From: Juglans regia | Taxonomy: Eukaryota > Streptophyta > Magnoliopsida > Fagales > Juglandaceae | Length of the DNA: 64,000 nucleotides | NCBI RefSeq assembly: GCF_001411555.2 | Contig: NC_049901.1 | Coordinates: forward strand, 40,084,964-40,148,963 | Direction of reading: 5' to 3' | Part shown: positions 35,546 through 46,900 of the stretch, piece by piece | Position numbering within the stretch: position 1 is the first letter of the stretch | Layout of the letters: every line of letters starts with the position of its first letter | Translations under genes and position numbers: made by a program | Notes under the pieces: generated by a model | Databases searched by the model: none | What the model was told of the DNA's origin: nothing | Seen by the model: the letters and a program-made list of their open reading frames with translations, nothing else

Positions 35546-37889
35546 TTTTTGATATATTTTCTACAATAAAAGAGGCTATAGCTTCATGAATAGTGCTCTT
35601 GTTTGAGCTATCCTCATTTACATAATTACATTTTTGCCCGTATTTGAACAACTACGTTTTTGTCCTTTATTTCAACATTAAAAATACAACTAAATTTTCT
35701 GTTATTCTAATATTAATTAGGATATAATAATAATAAGAATGAAATATTAATTTTTTGCAAATAATCTTAATTGAAGATTTTTGTTTATTGAACTTTTCTT
35801 GAACAAACTAACAAATTAATATTATTTGAAAAAAATAACAATTATCTTAATATTATTTTTATAATAATTCATAAAAAAAAATCATATTAATTGGAATAAT
35901 AATATTTTCATTTTAAAAAATGCAATTATAATTTTTAGGTTCCAATTTATGCATCAGTTTATAATTGGCTGTTAATTTATCATACTCACTATTTTATCTT
36001 TTGTATAAGATATCATTTTGAAAAATAGTAATTTTCTTCATATTATTTCTCATAATAATGAATCATATTGAATAACATTTTTTAAAGTAATATGATTTTC
36101 ATTCGAAAAAGAAATTATAGTTTTTCAAATTTCAAATTAATAGTATGTTTTTACATTTTATCATTTCAATAACAATTATATCCATGTAGTTTTAAAAAAA
36201 TTAAAAATAATATAATAATGATATTATTATTATTATGTACATGTCTAATTAGTCTTATAACAAGTGGAGCAGTGCATGCCCTATTATGATTTCAATATAA
36301 TATTGAATTAACTCTAAACACATGACTTGTTATGTTCAATAATTTACATTTTTTGTTTCCTTCATTTTTCTCAAATATAGTTATAATCATTTATAAAATT
36401 TGTTGCATAGATTTATGATTATTTTAATATTTATCATTCTTGTTGTTCTATATGTGTGTGTGTGTTTGTATCAGCACGAGAGCCATATCCCACAAGCACC
36501 GACATCTTTTTACATGTACTCTTTGTAATTTCGTGGGTTACATTAATTATGTTATTTTTATTATAAGTTGATTAGATAATGTTGCCATTTTATTATCATT
36601 TAGCATCTCAAACTGACTTATCAGGAACAATTCATAACAGAAAGTTTGATTGAGGAATTATTTTTTACAATAGAAGAAGTCATTACTAATTGAGTGGATA
36701 TTTTTTGTGACGCATATATATATCGGTATTGTAATTAAGATAGTTGGAAACTAAGTTCTCTTTGCCTAACTACAACGAAAATATTTCATTGTAATTATAA
36801 CTATTTACAAAGATATAAATCCGATCATTAATTGCAAAAAGAGTATTTTTAGTAACGAAAATAATTTTCATTAAAAAAACCATTTTCTATTGTAGTGTTT
36901 GTAATAACTCGTAAGATCGTGTGTTTGAAAAAAGCATTACAAAAAAAAAAAAAATTATTTATGACGAGAATTAACTCATTTTAATAAAAAATAGTTATTT
37001 TTGTCGTACATAATTTGTCGTGTAAGCCATTTTTTGTAGAGTAAGTTTGCTTATTTTTTAAGATTTCATCTTTTATTACTATTTTACCTAATTATTTCTA
37101 AATTTATCATCATTATTATATGCTCACGGGTCAGAACTATATATTATGAAGACGAAACGAAGACATCTTTCCAAACATGAAATAACACATCATTCGTGAC
37201 AACAATTGGGTTCAATCTTTCAATGTTCTTAGCAACTTCGGATATCGATGGTGGTGGGGGGGCCATGCATGCTGGCTAGCTTGATCGGGAATCTATATTA
37301 CTTGGAGGCATATACCAAAAACTTTTTTTGGTCCCAATTTGATTACGTGGGACCAATTCTTGAAGATTTTCGATGAGGTTTGGTATATCTTTGAATTGTC
37401 TGAGAGTGAATATTCTCTTCTCCTTTTAGCACGTTGCCTGCCTGGCATGTTGTCAGAGTTTCCTTCTAACTTCTCATGTTGATCTTTGTTTTTAAATAGT
37501 GAGATATTCGATAAATAATAATAAAATATTAAATAATAATAAATAATAATAAAAATATATATAAAATAATAATATAATAATAAATAATAATGAGATATTA
37601 TCAATATCTAAATTAGGCGTAAAGTAACCTGCATGCATAATTGCATATTATAGACAAATAGAAATACTTTAATTAACCATAACAAAATTCTACAAACATA
37701 AATCTATAAAATAAAATAATTTGATGTAATAATTTGATTGTAAATTTTTTTTATTATAAAATAGATTTAAAGTAATATATGAAATTATGTTAATTTATGA
37801 ATTTATTTTTATGACTGTAATACTTTTTATTCTCGAATTATTTTGAGCGCCGTAGAGTACATGGATTTCCCGTGCAATATTGTACGTGC

Positions 37890-37930
<41 letters not shown>

Positions 37931-38446
37931 ATTAGTGATGGAATTGAAATAACATAAATCTAACAGCAAAAGCTCTATTTTGTTTTACACGAAAGGGGCT
38001 TATTTTTCCCCTAATCCATGAAAAGGGCTTTCACTTGCCATATTTACGAAAAGTGAAGTCCGTGATGTGAAATATCACTTTGATCCTAATAATTACATAT
38101 ATATGTGGCCCTCTGAACATCGAAAGGATGGAGATTATGTTTCTCCGACGTTATTGACTTTGGGAGGGAGCATGCAGTAGGCCGTCTTGCATCTGTCGAC
38201 TAGAATAATATTAAACAGATCTAATTATTTTGTTAACACATTTTAAATTGACAAATGTCACTTTATAAAAAAATTATTAAAATACGTACTAATGAGTCTC
38301 GAGTTTCTTATCTAATCTTATTTTAAATTTTGAATAAATATAGTGTTTATTTTTTAAAACAGTTGTATATATATAAATAAATAGTTAATTAGTCTATAAT
38401 TTTATTTTTATTTTTTATTTTTGCTAGATATTGAATTAAGAACCAA
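35546..38446. other. AT-rich gene-free stretch
   Basis: It contains a possible small CACTA-like scrap (about 36655-36895, ending ttttctattgtagtg), an M2 copy (37700-37815) and a (TA)n microsatellite (about 37893-37928). 37200-37450 is of more normal composition but shows no protein motif. Confidence 0.4.
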
Positions 38447-38788
38447 TTAACTAGCAAGGACGATATATAACCCATGATTTGGACCTTGAACACCAGGATC
38501 ATGCCATGAAGAGATCGATGGTGAAGAAAAGACCGTCGGAACCGATCGGAGGACTTTTTCATCAGCATCCATCGCCGCCTTCATTGAGAAGGAAGAGATA
38601 GAAAGGTTGAACGTACATCGCTGTATGCTGCCGTGACGACGCAGTTGAGTGTACACGATTCGATACACCACCCTGAGCACTCTGATTAGTTGCATTTCTA
38701 ACTCACTATATTCATCCAAATAAATTCGAAAACTAACAAATAAAACCCAGCATATCAGATAACGTTGTTGCTCACCACTAATTACCAC
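38447..38788 (-). other. Unassigned open frame, 113 codons
   Basis: An open frame in a patch of normal composition within the AT-rich spacer. The C-terminal part reads RSVPTVFSSPSISSWHD... and ends VLAS. I do not recognise a family; there is no convincing signal peptide and no CLE, CEP or other peptide-hormone signature. It may be part of a small gene or chance. Confidence 0.2.
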
Positions 38789-38975
38789 TTCTGTGTAAAT
38801 TCAAACATCACCAAGTCACCATCTTATCATGAATGATAAATGCTTGGACATTGATTTATCTTAAGAAAATAAATAAAAAAGTAATTAATTACTAGTTTTT
38901 TTTTTTTTTCGAATTTACTATTATTATTAAATATAAAAGAGAAATGATATTTGTAATTCTAGAGTGTACAAGTTG

Positions 38976-39504
38976 TTGGGATTGTGGAGCTTGGTTTATT
39001 CAAGCAGCGGCTCGATTTGATGACCCAACTCGACAAGAATTCATTATGCCTTTCTGGTGAATTTTCAATGTGATTTGTGTCATGGAGCGCAGACTTGGGC
39101 CGATATTTTTTTTTATCCTGTTTGTGACTTGAGAATCGCCAGACAAAAAGTTTGCTTGAAGTTCGCGGGACAAGTTGCTCGAGCGAAGTTCAGGTGAAGA
39201 GTTCACTCAACACTCGCTCGAGTGAACATTAGACAGAGAGTTCGCTTGAGACTCGATTGAACAAATAATGTAATAATTGAAGAATTAGAGCTTCTGTTGT
39301 GTAACTATATATATATGTTTATTATGAACAATATGACCTTTCTGAGCACTATAATTTCGCCCCACATTGTACTTTGACATCCTTTAAGATAATAAAATCT
39401 TCTACAACTATGTGGATGTAGGCACGTTGCTGAACCACGTAAATTTTTGTATAGTATGATTAGTTTCTTGTTTTACTTTACTTTTCTTTCATCGTTTCAC
39501 AACA
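38976..39504. mobile_element. Solo LTR, copia-like (529 bp)
   Basis: Begins TGTTGGG, ends TCACAACA, flanked by the 5-bp duplication CAAGT (38971-38975 and 39505-39509). Near its end it has aataaaatcttctacaac and a ctatgtggatgtaggcacg-type tail common to plant copia LTRs. A sister copy lies at 40480-40947. No internal coding region is attached, so it is the product of LTR-LTR recombination. The sequence just beyond it (39505-39617) forms an inverted repeat around tttgcacac / gtgcgcaa. 39620-40250 shows no gene. Confidence 0.85.
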
Positions 39505-40479
39505 CAAGTTTTGCACACTTTCTTTGAAAAAGTAGGTAAATCTGAAACTCATGTAAAAAATTATTTTTTGATGGTATATCTCGTATTTTTCAAAGTAAGT
39601 GCGCAAGACTTGTGTTAAAATTGCTTTGCGTCTTTTTACATTGAGAACTATTACAATTAAATAGATACAATGACTATGTTATGTATGGTAATTACTGATA
39701 TTTCTGAATCCTAAAGTTATGCTTTGCTGATTTTGTGCAATATGTGCTGATTTTGTGGATCCTGTCAATAACTTGCATACCCTAAACTTGGTAGTATTAG
39801 TTAAAATAGAATAACATTTTAGGAACTACATGAATGCCATAATGATGAAAGTCGGAAAGCATGTCTGTGAGGTGTACATTAATGGACATTGAACACAGAA
39901 TATTCTTACAAACTCAATAATAATTTAGAAAGGAGAGATGACCATGTGAAACGCATCATCCATCCCCTGCTGCAATTGCTCAAGGAAAATGCAGACACAA
40001 GGCATTTGGCCCTAGCATAGGCCATAATGGAGACAAAAGTTACAAAGCCCTCAATTAATCGAGAGGTTGTTGTTTACAACTCTGCAATCATGAAGTTCTT
40101 ACCGACCATGAGAAAAACATTATGATAGAAAAAAGCTATGCAAATTAATTAGTTCAATGGCCCACGCACAGTTTTTACCAAACCCTAAGCTACTGATCAT
40201 CACCTTCATAATGATATATGGTAATCACGTTCAGATATGGTCTGCTGCATGTCCTCCAAAGTATTAGCTAGAGTGAAGGGATGGGGGGACAGAGACAAGA
40301 GTGTCATTTGGTCGATGGCTTTAGAACATTAAGTGTATGGAGAATCTGTTAAATGTCAATAACCTAAGACATTGGATCCAGGAGTCTATAATGAAGTTCA
40401 ACTTTAGTATTACAGTCCACATAATTAGGCTTCTATTAACTTGATCTAAAATATTTTCTATCTTCTCTCTTTTTGGTTA

Positions 40480-40947
40480 TGTTGAGGTTAATGTGGATAT
40501 TGGTTTTGGAGTTGAAAATGGTGTTTGCTTAATGTGCGCTTGAGTCCCGCTCGACAATAAGCTCGAGCGAGATACAAACCCTAGTGTTCGCTCGAGGCCC
40601 GCTTGACACCCTGCTTGAGCCAATGTCGTTTTGGTCGTTCGCTCGATGTGCCCTCGACACCCCTCTCGAGCAAAGAACAATTGTTTTGTACGATTTTCAA
40701 TATATTTTGAGATAGAACAATTGTCTAGTGAGTGCATATTGTGTGAGAGAATAAAAAGTCATAGAGAGTGTGAATTGAGATTGAGTGATTGTAATATCTT
40801 ATGATTAATAAAATTTCTGCATCTCTGTGGACGTAGACAATTTGTCGAACAACGTATATTATGCGTCGTGTGCTTGATTGTGATTACTTTTACTTTTACT
40901 TTATTTATCATCATTGGTGTATATGTTTTACACAACATTACACAAGA
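40480..40947. mobile_element. Solo LTR, copia-like (468 bp), with empty site in B'
   Basis: Begins TGTTGAGG, ends ACACAAGA (terminal CA mutated), flanked by GGTTA (40475-40479, 40948-40952). Block B' has the uninterrupted site (ctttttggttatccc near 57888-57902), which proves insertion after the duplication. It shares GCTCGAGCGA-type words and the ctgtggacgtaga tail with the LTR at 38976. Confidence 0.88.
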
Positions 40948-41941
40948 GGTTATCCATTGGCCATCTTTTTTAATGAATTGACAAGTACATAGGCGATCGC
41001 GTAAGACTTGAATTTTCAACTACTTCGACACCTGGATGAGAAAATGACAACCATAAATATCGAAAATTTTACTCGTGCTAACTACGTACTAACATGACAC
41101 GACGTGCATTTAACCAACGTCGACTTTGTATACAATGCAAACTCGAAGGACAGTGTTTTTCATCTTAGATTTTGTCATTTTCAATCACATAAGTTAAATA
41201 GAAGCATCATATCAACAAGTATGACTGAAGATGACATGACTATTTGAGATGAAAAATAACATTACTTTGCAAAATTTCTCTTTATGAGGAGAAGAAAACT
41301 ATGGTCGAATTTGATCAGTTCACGCAATGAGTAAATATGGGGGACCATGTTGAGTAGCTTTAAACGCCATGCGTGGATGTTTATGATCTTAGTCATGATA
41401 GATCTTGGAGGAAGGAGGAGCTAAAGATCTAAAATGATCCTACAGCAAGAGTATCAATCTTGACATAATTTGCAACGAAAACATTAAAACCAAAGATTCA
41501 ATGATTATCGTCGGACTACTGTTGGATTTCGAAAGGGCCCAACAAATTGACAAACGCGAGCAAGCGGTTGTCTTCAAATTTGGTGTCTTTAATTGTGACC
41601 ACATTGCATGTGAGTGCTGTGGTCACCCTTTCTTCTCTTGGACCACCACCACATTGACACATCCATAGATGGCAGATGGCTCATGGCTTTTCATGCATGC
41701 AACTGAGTCACTGACATTAGTTGGTCCATGAATATTGAAACGATAAGAGTGGGCTTTTGCAACCATCCCCCACATCCTCGGCACAACTAGAGAGACACGA
41801 ATTGATTGATTTAAAAGGTTAAGGTCTGTATTCAATCTATCATTTGTGAAGCTTCTTGTATGGAGGACCAAGCTATCATTTTCCTTTAAAAAAGGTTAAA
41901 AAAAAAAAAACAAAACAAAGAATGTGTTTATGGTAATAATG

Positions 41942-42320
41942 TGATACTTAAGACTGTTCATTCGAGCCGGATTTTTATCCAGTCCAGAATTTGATTATCT
42001 CGATACCAGTTAAAGGTTCCAGCTCAGATACAATTTGGACCAAAAATCGCATCATCCTAACTGGCCCAACTCGAGCCGGTTACGGGTATTACACTTGGGT
42101 ACTGAATTTTAATCCCAGTACCCGGTTTAAAAAATTAAAAAATAAAAACGTAACTAAGCCCCCCACCCTGTGTGATCTCTCTTCTTTCTTATAGACTTTA
42201 TGCTCTCCTTTCTCTCACTCAAGCCAAGAGAATGTAACCCTAGCCTTCAAGTTCTGTCTCTGTCTCTTTCTCTCCTTGCAGAATCTTGATCAGTAAGTGA
42301 TCACTATTACAAAATCAGAA
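41942..42320. repeat. Insertion in block B absent from B'
   Basis: B' runs directly across this point (taatgtgat to ctaaatcagaatt near 61250), so about 370 bp is extra here. It carries gagccgg words near both parts and a CT-rich tail. Element class unknown. Confidence 0.5.
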
Positions 42321-42417
42321 TTATTCTTTAAATGTCTTTATGCATTCTACAACTACTGCATTCAATTCCACTGACATTATTTACTAGTTTTGATCTTTAT
42401 CTTTGTAAAGGACGTGT

Positions 42418-42815
42418 TTCACACCACCAACCGTACGGATGACATGCAACAAGGAAGAGGTGGCGCTGGGTGCCTTGGGTAGACTCCGATGTTTAAGTCA
42501 GTAATAGTATGAGAATAAATGTATATAAAGATCAAGTGAAATGGTTGTTACCTCTCATAGGTTATTTATAGAAGGATTTGAGCATGACGTATTTTTCATG
42601 ATCCCTTGTGAACCAGGGGGATATCTCCTGCTTTATAGGAGTTATCCTCCTTAGGATGATTGTGTACAACCGTGGGTTATATCTCTAACTGTTTGGGAGT
42701 TGTCCGCTCTGTAACTACAGTTACGGGCTCAGCTTTGAGCTTGCTTCTTAGTTGTGGGCTTGTATGAATATGGGCCATGGGGATCCAAATATCCCCCCCA
42801 ATCTTTTTTTTTTTT
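42418..42815. repeat. Second insertion in block B absent from B'
   Basis: About 400 bp with a ggtagactccgatgtttaag word and a poly-T run at its right end; B' has only tttttttaaca here. It resembles repeat ends seen in plant transposons, but the class is not determined. An M2 copy follows at 42925-43045. Confidence 0.5.
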
Positions 42816-43426
42816 TTTTTATTTACATAATTGATCTAACGGCTATCAGATTCTATTGTGCCAGTAGAATGGAAATAGTAGTGTAGTTTTTAACAAGATA
42901 AGTGCTACAACTACAAACAGATTCTATAAAAGTAAGCTCATAAATTGACATGATTTCATATGATATGTTAGATCTACTTTATTATAAAAGTAATTTTATA
43001 ATTTAACGTACCACATCAAGTCATATAAATTTGTGATTTACTTTTGTGAATTTTTTTTGTGATTAAGTAATGAATAATAGTAAAAAGTAGTGAAAAAGTA
43101 ATGAGAAAATATTGAATAATAATGAATAGTAATAAAAATTATTAAAAAGTAGATGAAAAGTAATGATAAAATAATGAGAACACTCCACTACCCAAACAGA
43201 GTAAAAAACATTTCTCTTTTAACATTTTATAAATACACTGATATCACATTTTGCGTAATTTGTTGGGTAATGGGCATGGCCCAGCAAAGATAACAAAAGC
43301 GAGCTCAAGACCGAGCCCAAGTTACACCTTTCTTTCCAACACAGCGAAACCCAGCCCAAGTCGTAGGTTAAACTGGCTAAGCCTGAAGAAGATCGGTCTC
43401 ATTTCTGAAGACAGATCGTGGTGGCA

Positions 43427-43701
43427 ATGGCGTCGTCATCGTGGTTGCAATCTTTGCTCAATCCGAACAAGAACTGGTTCGCCAAGCAACACATGCAAGG
43501 CCTCTCCAATCGCCTCGGCAATTACGGTTAGGACCTCCAATGTCGCTCTCTTCTCTAACTATAGTCTATGCATAGGTTGTGTATGCGTGTAATATTAGGG
43601 TTTCTGATGGTTGAGGGGGTGATGATATTGTACTTCCAAGGGCTCAGGTATGATGATCTGTACGATCCGATGTACGATCTGGAGATAAAAGAGGCTCTGA
43701 A
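43427..43701 (+). pseudogene. QCR7: Truncated QCR7 (cytochrome bc1 subunit 7) 5' fragment
   Basis: Exon 1 (43427-43526) encodes MASSSWLQSLLNPNKNWFAK and on to NRLGNYG; exon 2 begins at 43641 with LRYDDLYDPMYDLEIKEAL and stops matching after 43701. QCR7 is the matrix-side about 14-kDa subunit of mitochondrial complex III, about 120 residues; only about 55 remain. The break is followed by about 29 bp of filler and then the 3' flank of SKOR2. The copy at 63479 extends further. It has no function as a bc1 subunit. Confidence 0.85.
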
Positions 43702-43764
43702 ATGTACAACCTGTACGATAGGAGTCTACAGATGTACAAGAGAAACTCATCTATTTGAGAGTTT

Positions 43765-43893
43765 GAGAAAATATAAATGTAAGCCTACTGTTGGAAGCCG
43801 GAGCACACCTAGTGCAATGAGTGAAAAAAAAAAAAAAAAAAAAAAATTTGGGCGGTGTGCTACGTTGTGCGGCTGATGCGCAGCACAGCCCGA
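43765..43893. mobile_element. 129-bp insertion at the SKOR2 stop codon with 8-bp duplication
   Basis: Flanked by GAGAGTTT on both sides (43757-43764, 43894-43901); SKOR1 has a single uninterrupted copy at the same place (12756-12763). It contains a run of about 24 A and a GC-rich tail. An 8-bp duplication is typical of hAT elements, but I see no good terminal inverted repeats; a short retroposed sequence is possible. Confidence 0.65.
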
Positions 43894-43900
43894 GAGAGTT

Positions 43901-46900
43901 TTAGCTATTAGATTTTTCAGTTCCAATATAACTGACTAAAATAAGATGATCACCATCTCTTATAACATCTATATCATCAATTTCAGCTCCATCTTTGCTA
44001 AGTACTTTACTCGGTGAGACCCCGAATTTCTTAGCACCTATCTCAAGTAGCTCCTGAAAACTCCCTGGAAGTAGCATGAGCTTTCCAGCTACTTCTCCCT
44101 TTTCTGGACAACTAATTGTCACTCTAGCAGGGTTATCTCCAGATTCTCCACGGTCCTTACCATTTCTCATCATGTTAACAGAGAATAGAAAGTCATTCTC
44201 CCCATTGTGGGCAGAGGACATTATACCAAATAGTGAGTTGTGGAACTTATTAGCCCTGCGCCTTGGACGGGATTGGCTCCACGATCCATCTGTTGTACCT
44301 GTGAATGAGCCCTCCTGGGATGGACGGATTGCTGGCTCACTCGTAAATCGCCTATGGAAAGAAGTGCCATTTTTCCGCTCAGGAATTCTGGGTTCTTTAG
44401 CAGATTGGAAAAGGATTTTAATGTCTTCATGTCCTTGTTGGTAGGCAAGATCCCTTGGGGTCCAACCATCAGGGTCTGGCTTGTCAATATCAGCGCCTTC
44501 ATGCAGAAGGAATTGGACTATTTCAATGTTGCCTTCACAAACTGCAACATGAAGAGCTGTGGTTCCATTGTTTTTAGGAAGTGTGACATCTCCTCCATAA
44601 CGAATTATTTCCTTGAGCAATGCCAAGTTGTTTTGCTCAGCAGCAGTGCATGCAAATTGACCAATGTCTCCGCGGTGTAAATTTGCACCACTGTCTAGTA
44701 GCACCTTGATCGCAGATTCATGACCAGCCAGCACTGCTTCCCATAGTGGCACATTCCCGTCAGAGTCTACATACACGCAAAATTAAACTCATCATTTTTA
44801 TACTTACTGAATCACTCAGCAGAACAATCCATGCCAGATAACAACCTTAATTCCAAAAATATTGCAAATATTGCAAATGTTAGCAGAGTCTTCTGAATCA
44901 TGTTTTAAAGGGTATGGAACAGCTAATGGGATAAGAGTATAAAAAATATTGCAAATCACAACCAATAAATATACACGACATAATAATACATGCCAACAGA
45001 AATAGGTAGCGCAAAACCTTTTGGCTCTTCACACAATCCACAAATTAATGGAAATAGAAATAAGAAAGATAACATCCATAAAAAACACAAAAAATTACCA
45101 AAAAGATAATGGTAATGTTTTTATACCAATATTAACTCTTTATATATTAGGTGTTTGGTTTAGTAGATGTCATATAAGCCCATAAATATATATCCTGTGC
45201 TCTTTAATGGAATTATAATACAAAGGTTCAGTTGACAATTAAATTCACACTAGCACTCCAAAAGTCAACATATCTCTGCATTATTTATCTAAAATATTGG
45301 GCAGATCTTTTTGTTTGAAGGGGGCAACGTTATGATAGCAGCTTCATTATTGGGATTGACTTTAGTAAGACATCAGTAGACATTCAAATGGTTGAGAAAT
45401 ATAAAGGACTTTTTAGAAAAATATTTGAATCCTTGGCTGAAAATGAAATATTGTGAGAAAAACTTCCAAAATTTGCAAAGGGAAACAGAAGGGAATTGAA
45501 AAAAAAACAACCTGAAGAAGTTTGTGAATGTAATCATAGCTAAAAGTTACAGCAGTCTCAGGTTTAGATCTACTAAAACGAAACCTTTTGAGAGAAGTAT
45601 AGAGGAAAAAAATAGTGGAGCTAGAACATAGTCGAATTTTCATATAATCAAGTCTGGAGCACTCAAAAACCACTTTTAAAAAAATAGAGTGGGATGGTGA
45701 AAGGTTTAAAAAAAAGGACAAGCAAAAGGGAAAGTGATGATAATGACGTTTGCATAGTTAAGCTCAATGGCCATGTTTATGGGCATAGCTAGAAGGTACC
45801 TCTACTGTTAGGATCTGCTCCATAATCAAGTAGTAGAAGCACACAATTCTCACTTCCTTTGGAAGCTGCTATATGCTGATTTTACACGAAACAAGGACGA
45901 CATTTGAAAAATAAAATATTAGCATTCTCATTTCAAGAAGAGAATAAAATAAGAAGTAGATGCAAAGCACACACCAGAGCGCTCCTGCCATTGTTGTCCG
46001 ATTCATTTGGATCAAGACCCCGTTTCAACAACTGATGCAACAACAAGTCATCCCCCCTTAGAGCTGCAAAGCATAGACTAAGAGGTAGGTCCATTCTGCC
46101 ATGAGCTAGCATGTTCTCAGTCTCCACCAGAACTTCTGACATTAATGGGTCATTAAGGTCTTTCAAATGCTGCCCACCAAGAAGAAAAGGCATGTAGAGC
46201 CAGAATATGTTAATCTTTATTGTAAATATGACCAGAACTATTTCACATTAGCGAAATGCTTGTATTCTACAAAACCAACATATGCTAAATAAAATATTTG
46301 ATTGACGACTCGGAAAATGTGAAAGCTTTACACCAGCCAATTTAAAATTTCTAGATATTTGTTAGAAAACACAGCAAGGGTACAGATTATTCCAAGTAGG
46401 AAAAGAATTTCTGCATTGATGAAGGATTATAGCAATAATTTAAGTTTACAAACCTGAAGCAGGTTATTCATGATTATGTTCCCATCTCCAACATTGGACT
46501 GAACAATATTTAAGAATGTGGTACGGTTCACTCGCAGTAGCTGGCTCAATCTTTTGGTCCGCACTGTAAATAGTTGTGGCCTGTAACAAAGTACTCCAAT
46601 CTCTCCACAGACATTACCAGTTTTTGCCTCTCCTACAACCTGGAACCATTTCCTAAGTTTTCAGTAAGCATATCGTATATCCTGGACATCATAACTTATG
46701 TTTCAGCCCCAAAGGAATCCATCTAAAGTTAAAGAAGATTTGGGAGATCAGACTTGCCTGTTCGACTCCATATTTCTGGACCAATAGATCCTGTTATAAT
46801 GCAAACACCAGAGGCCATCATTTTCTAAATTTAATGAAAAGATACTGCTGTAATTCTCAAAAATAGTGTAGGTCTATTCTGTTTTTATATGTAAGTAGTC

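Larger units (their letters stand above)
40255..43730. repeat. Segmental duplication block B (paralogue of 57312-63735)
   Basis: Collinear with B' in the same orientation: for example 41280-41660 matches 58210-58620, 41857-41942 matches 61170-61250, and 43245-43700 matches 63195-63760. Both copies carry the 5' end of a QCR7 gene at their right side. Copy-specific segments here are a solo LTR (40480-40947) and two insertions relative to B' (about 41942-42320 and 42418-42815). Confidence 0.88.

Noticed and set aside
37200..37460. MicroRNA precursor
   Set aside because: The gcctgcctggcat word suggested a miR160-like sequence, but it does not match the mature miRNA and I could not find a complementary star arm.
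38447..38788. Secreted peptide hormone (CLE/CEP-like) gene
   Set aside because: The RSVPT and DPGVQGPNHG words are only superficially similar; spacing and conserved residues of CLE, CEP, PSY or IDA peptides are not met and no signal peptide is evident.
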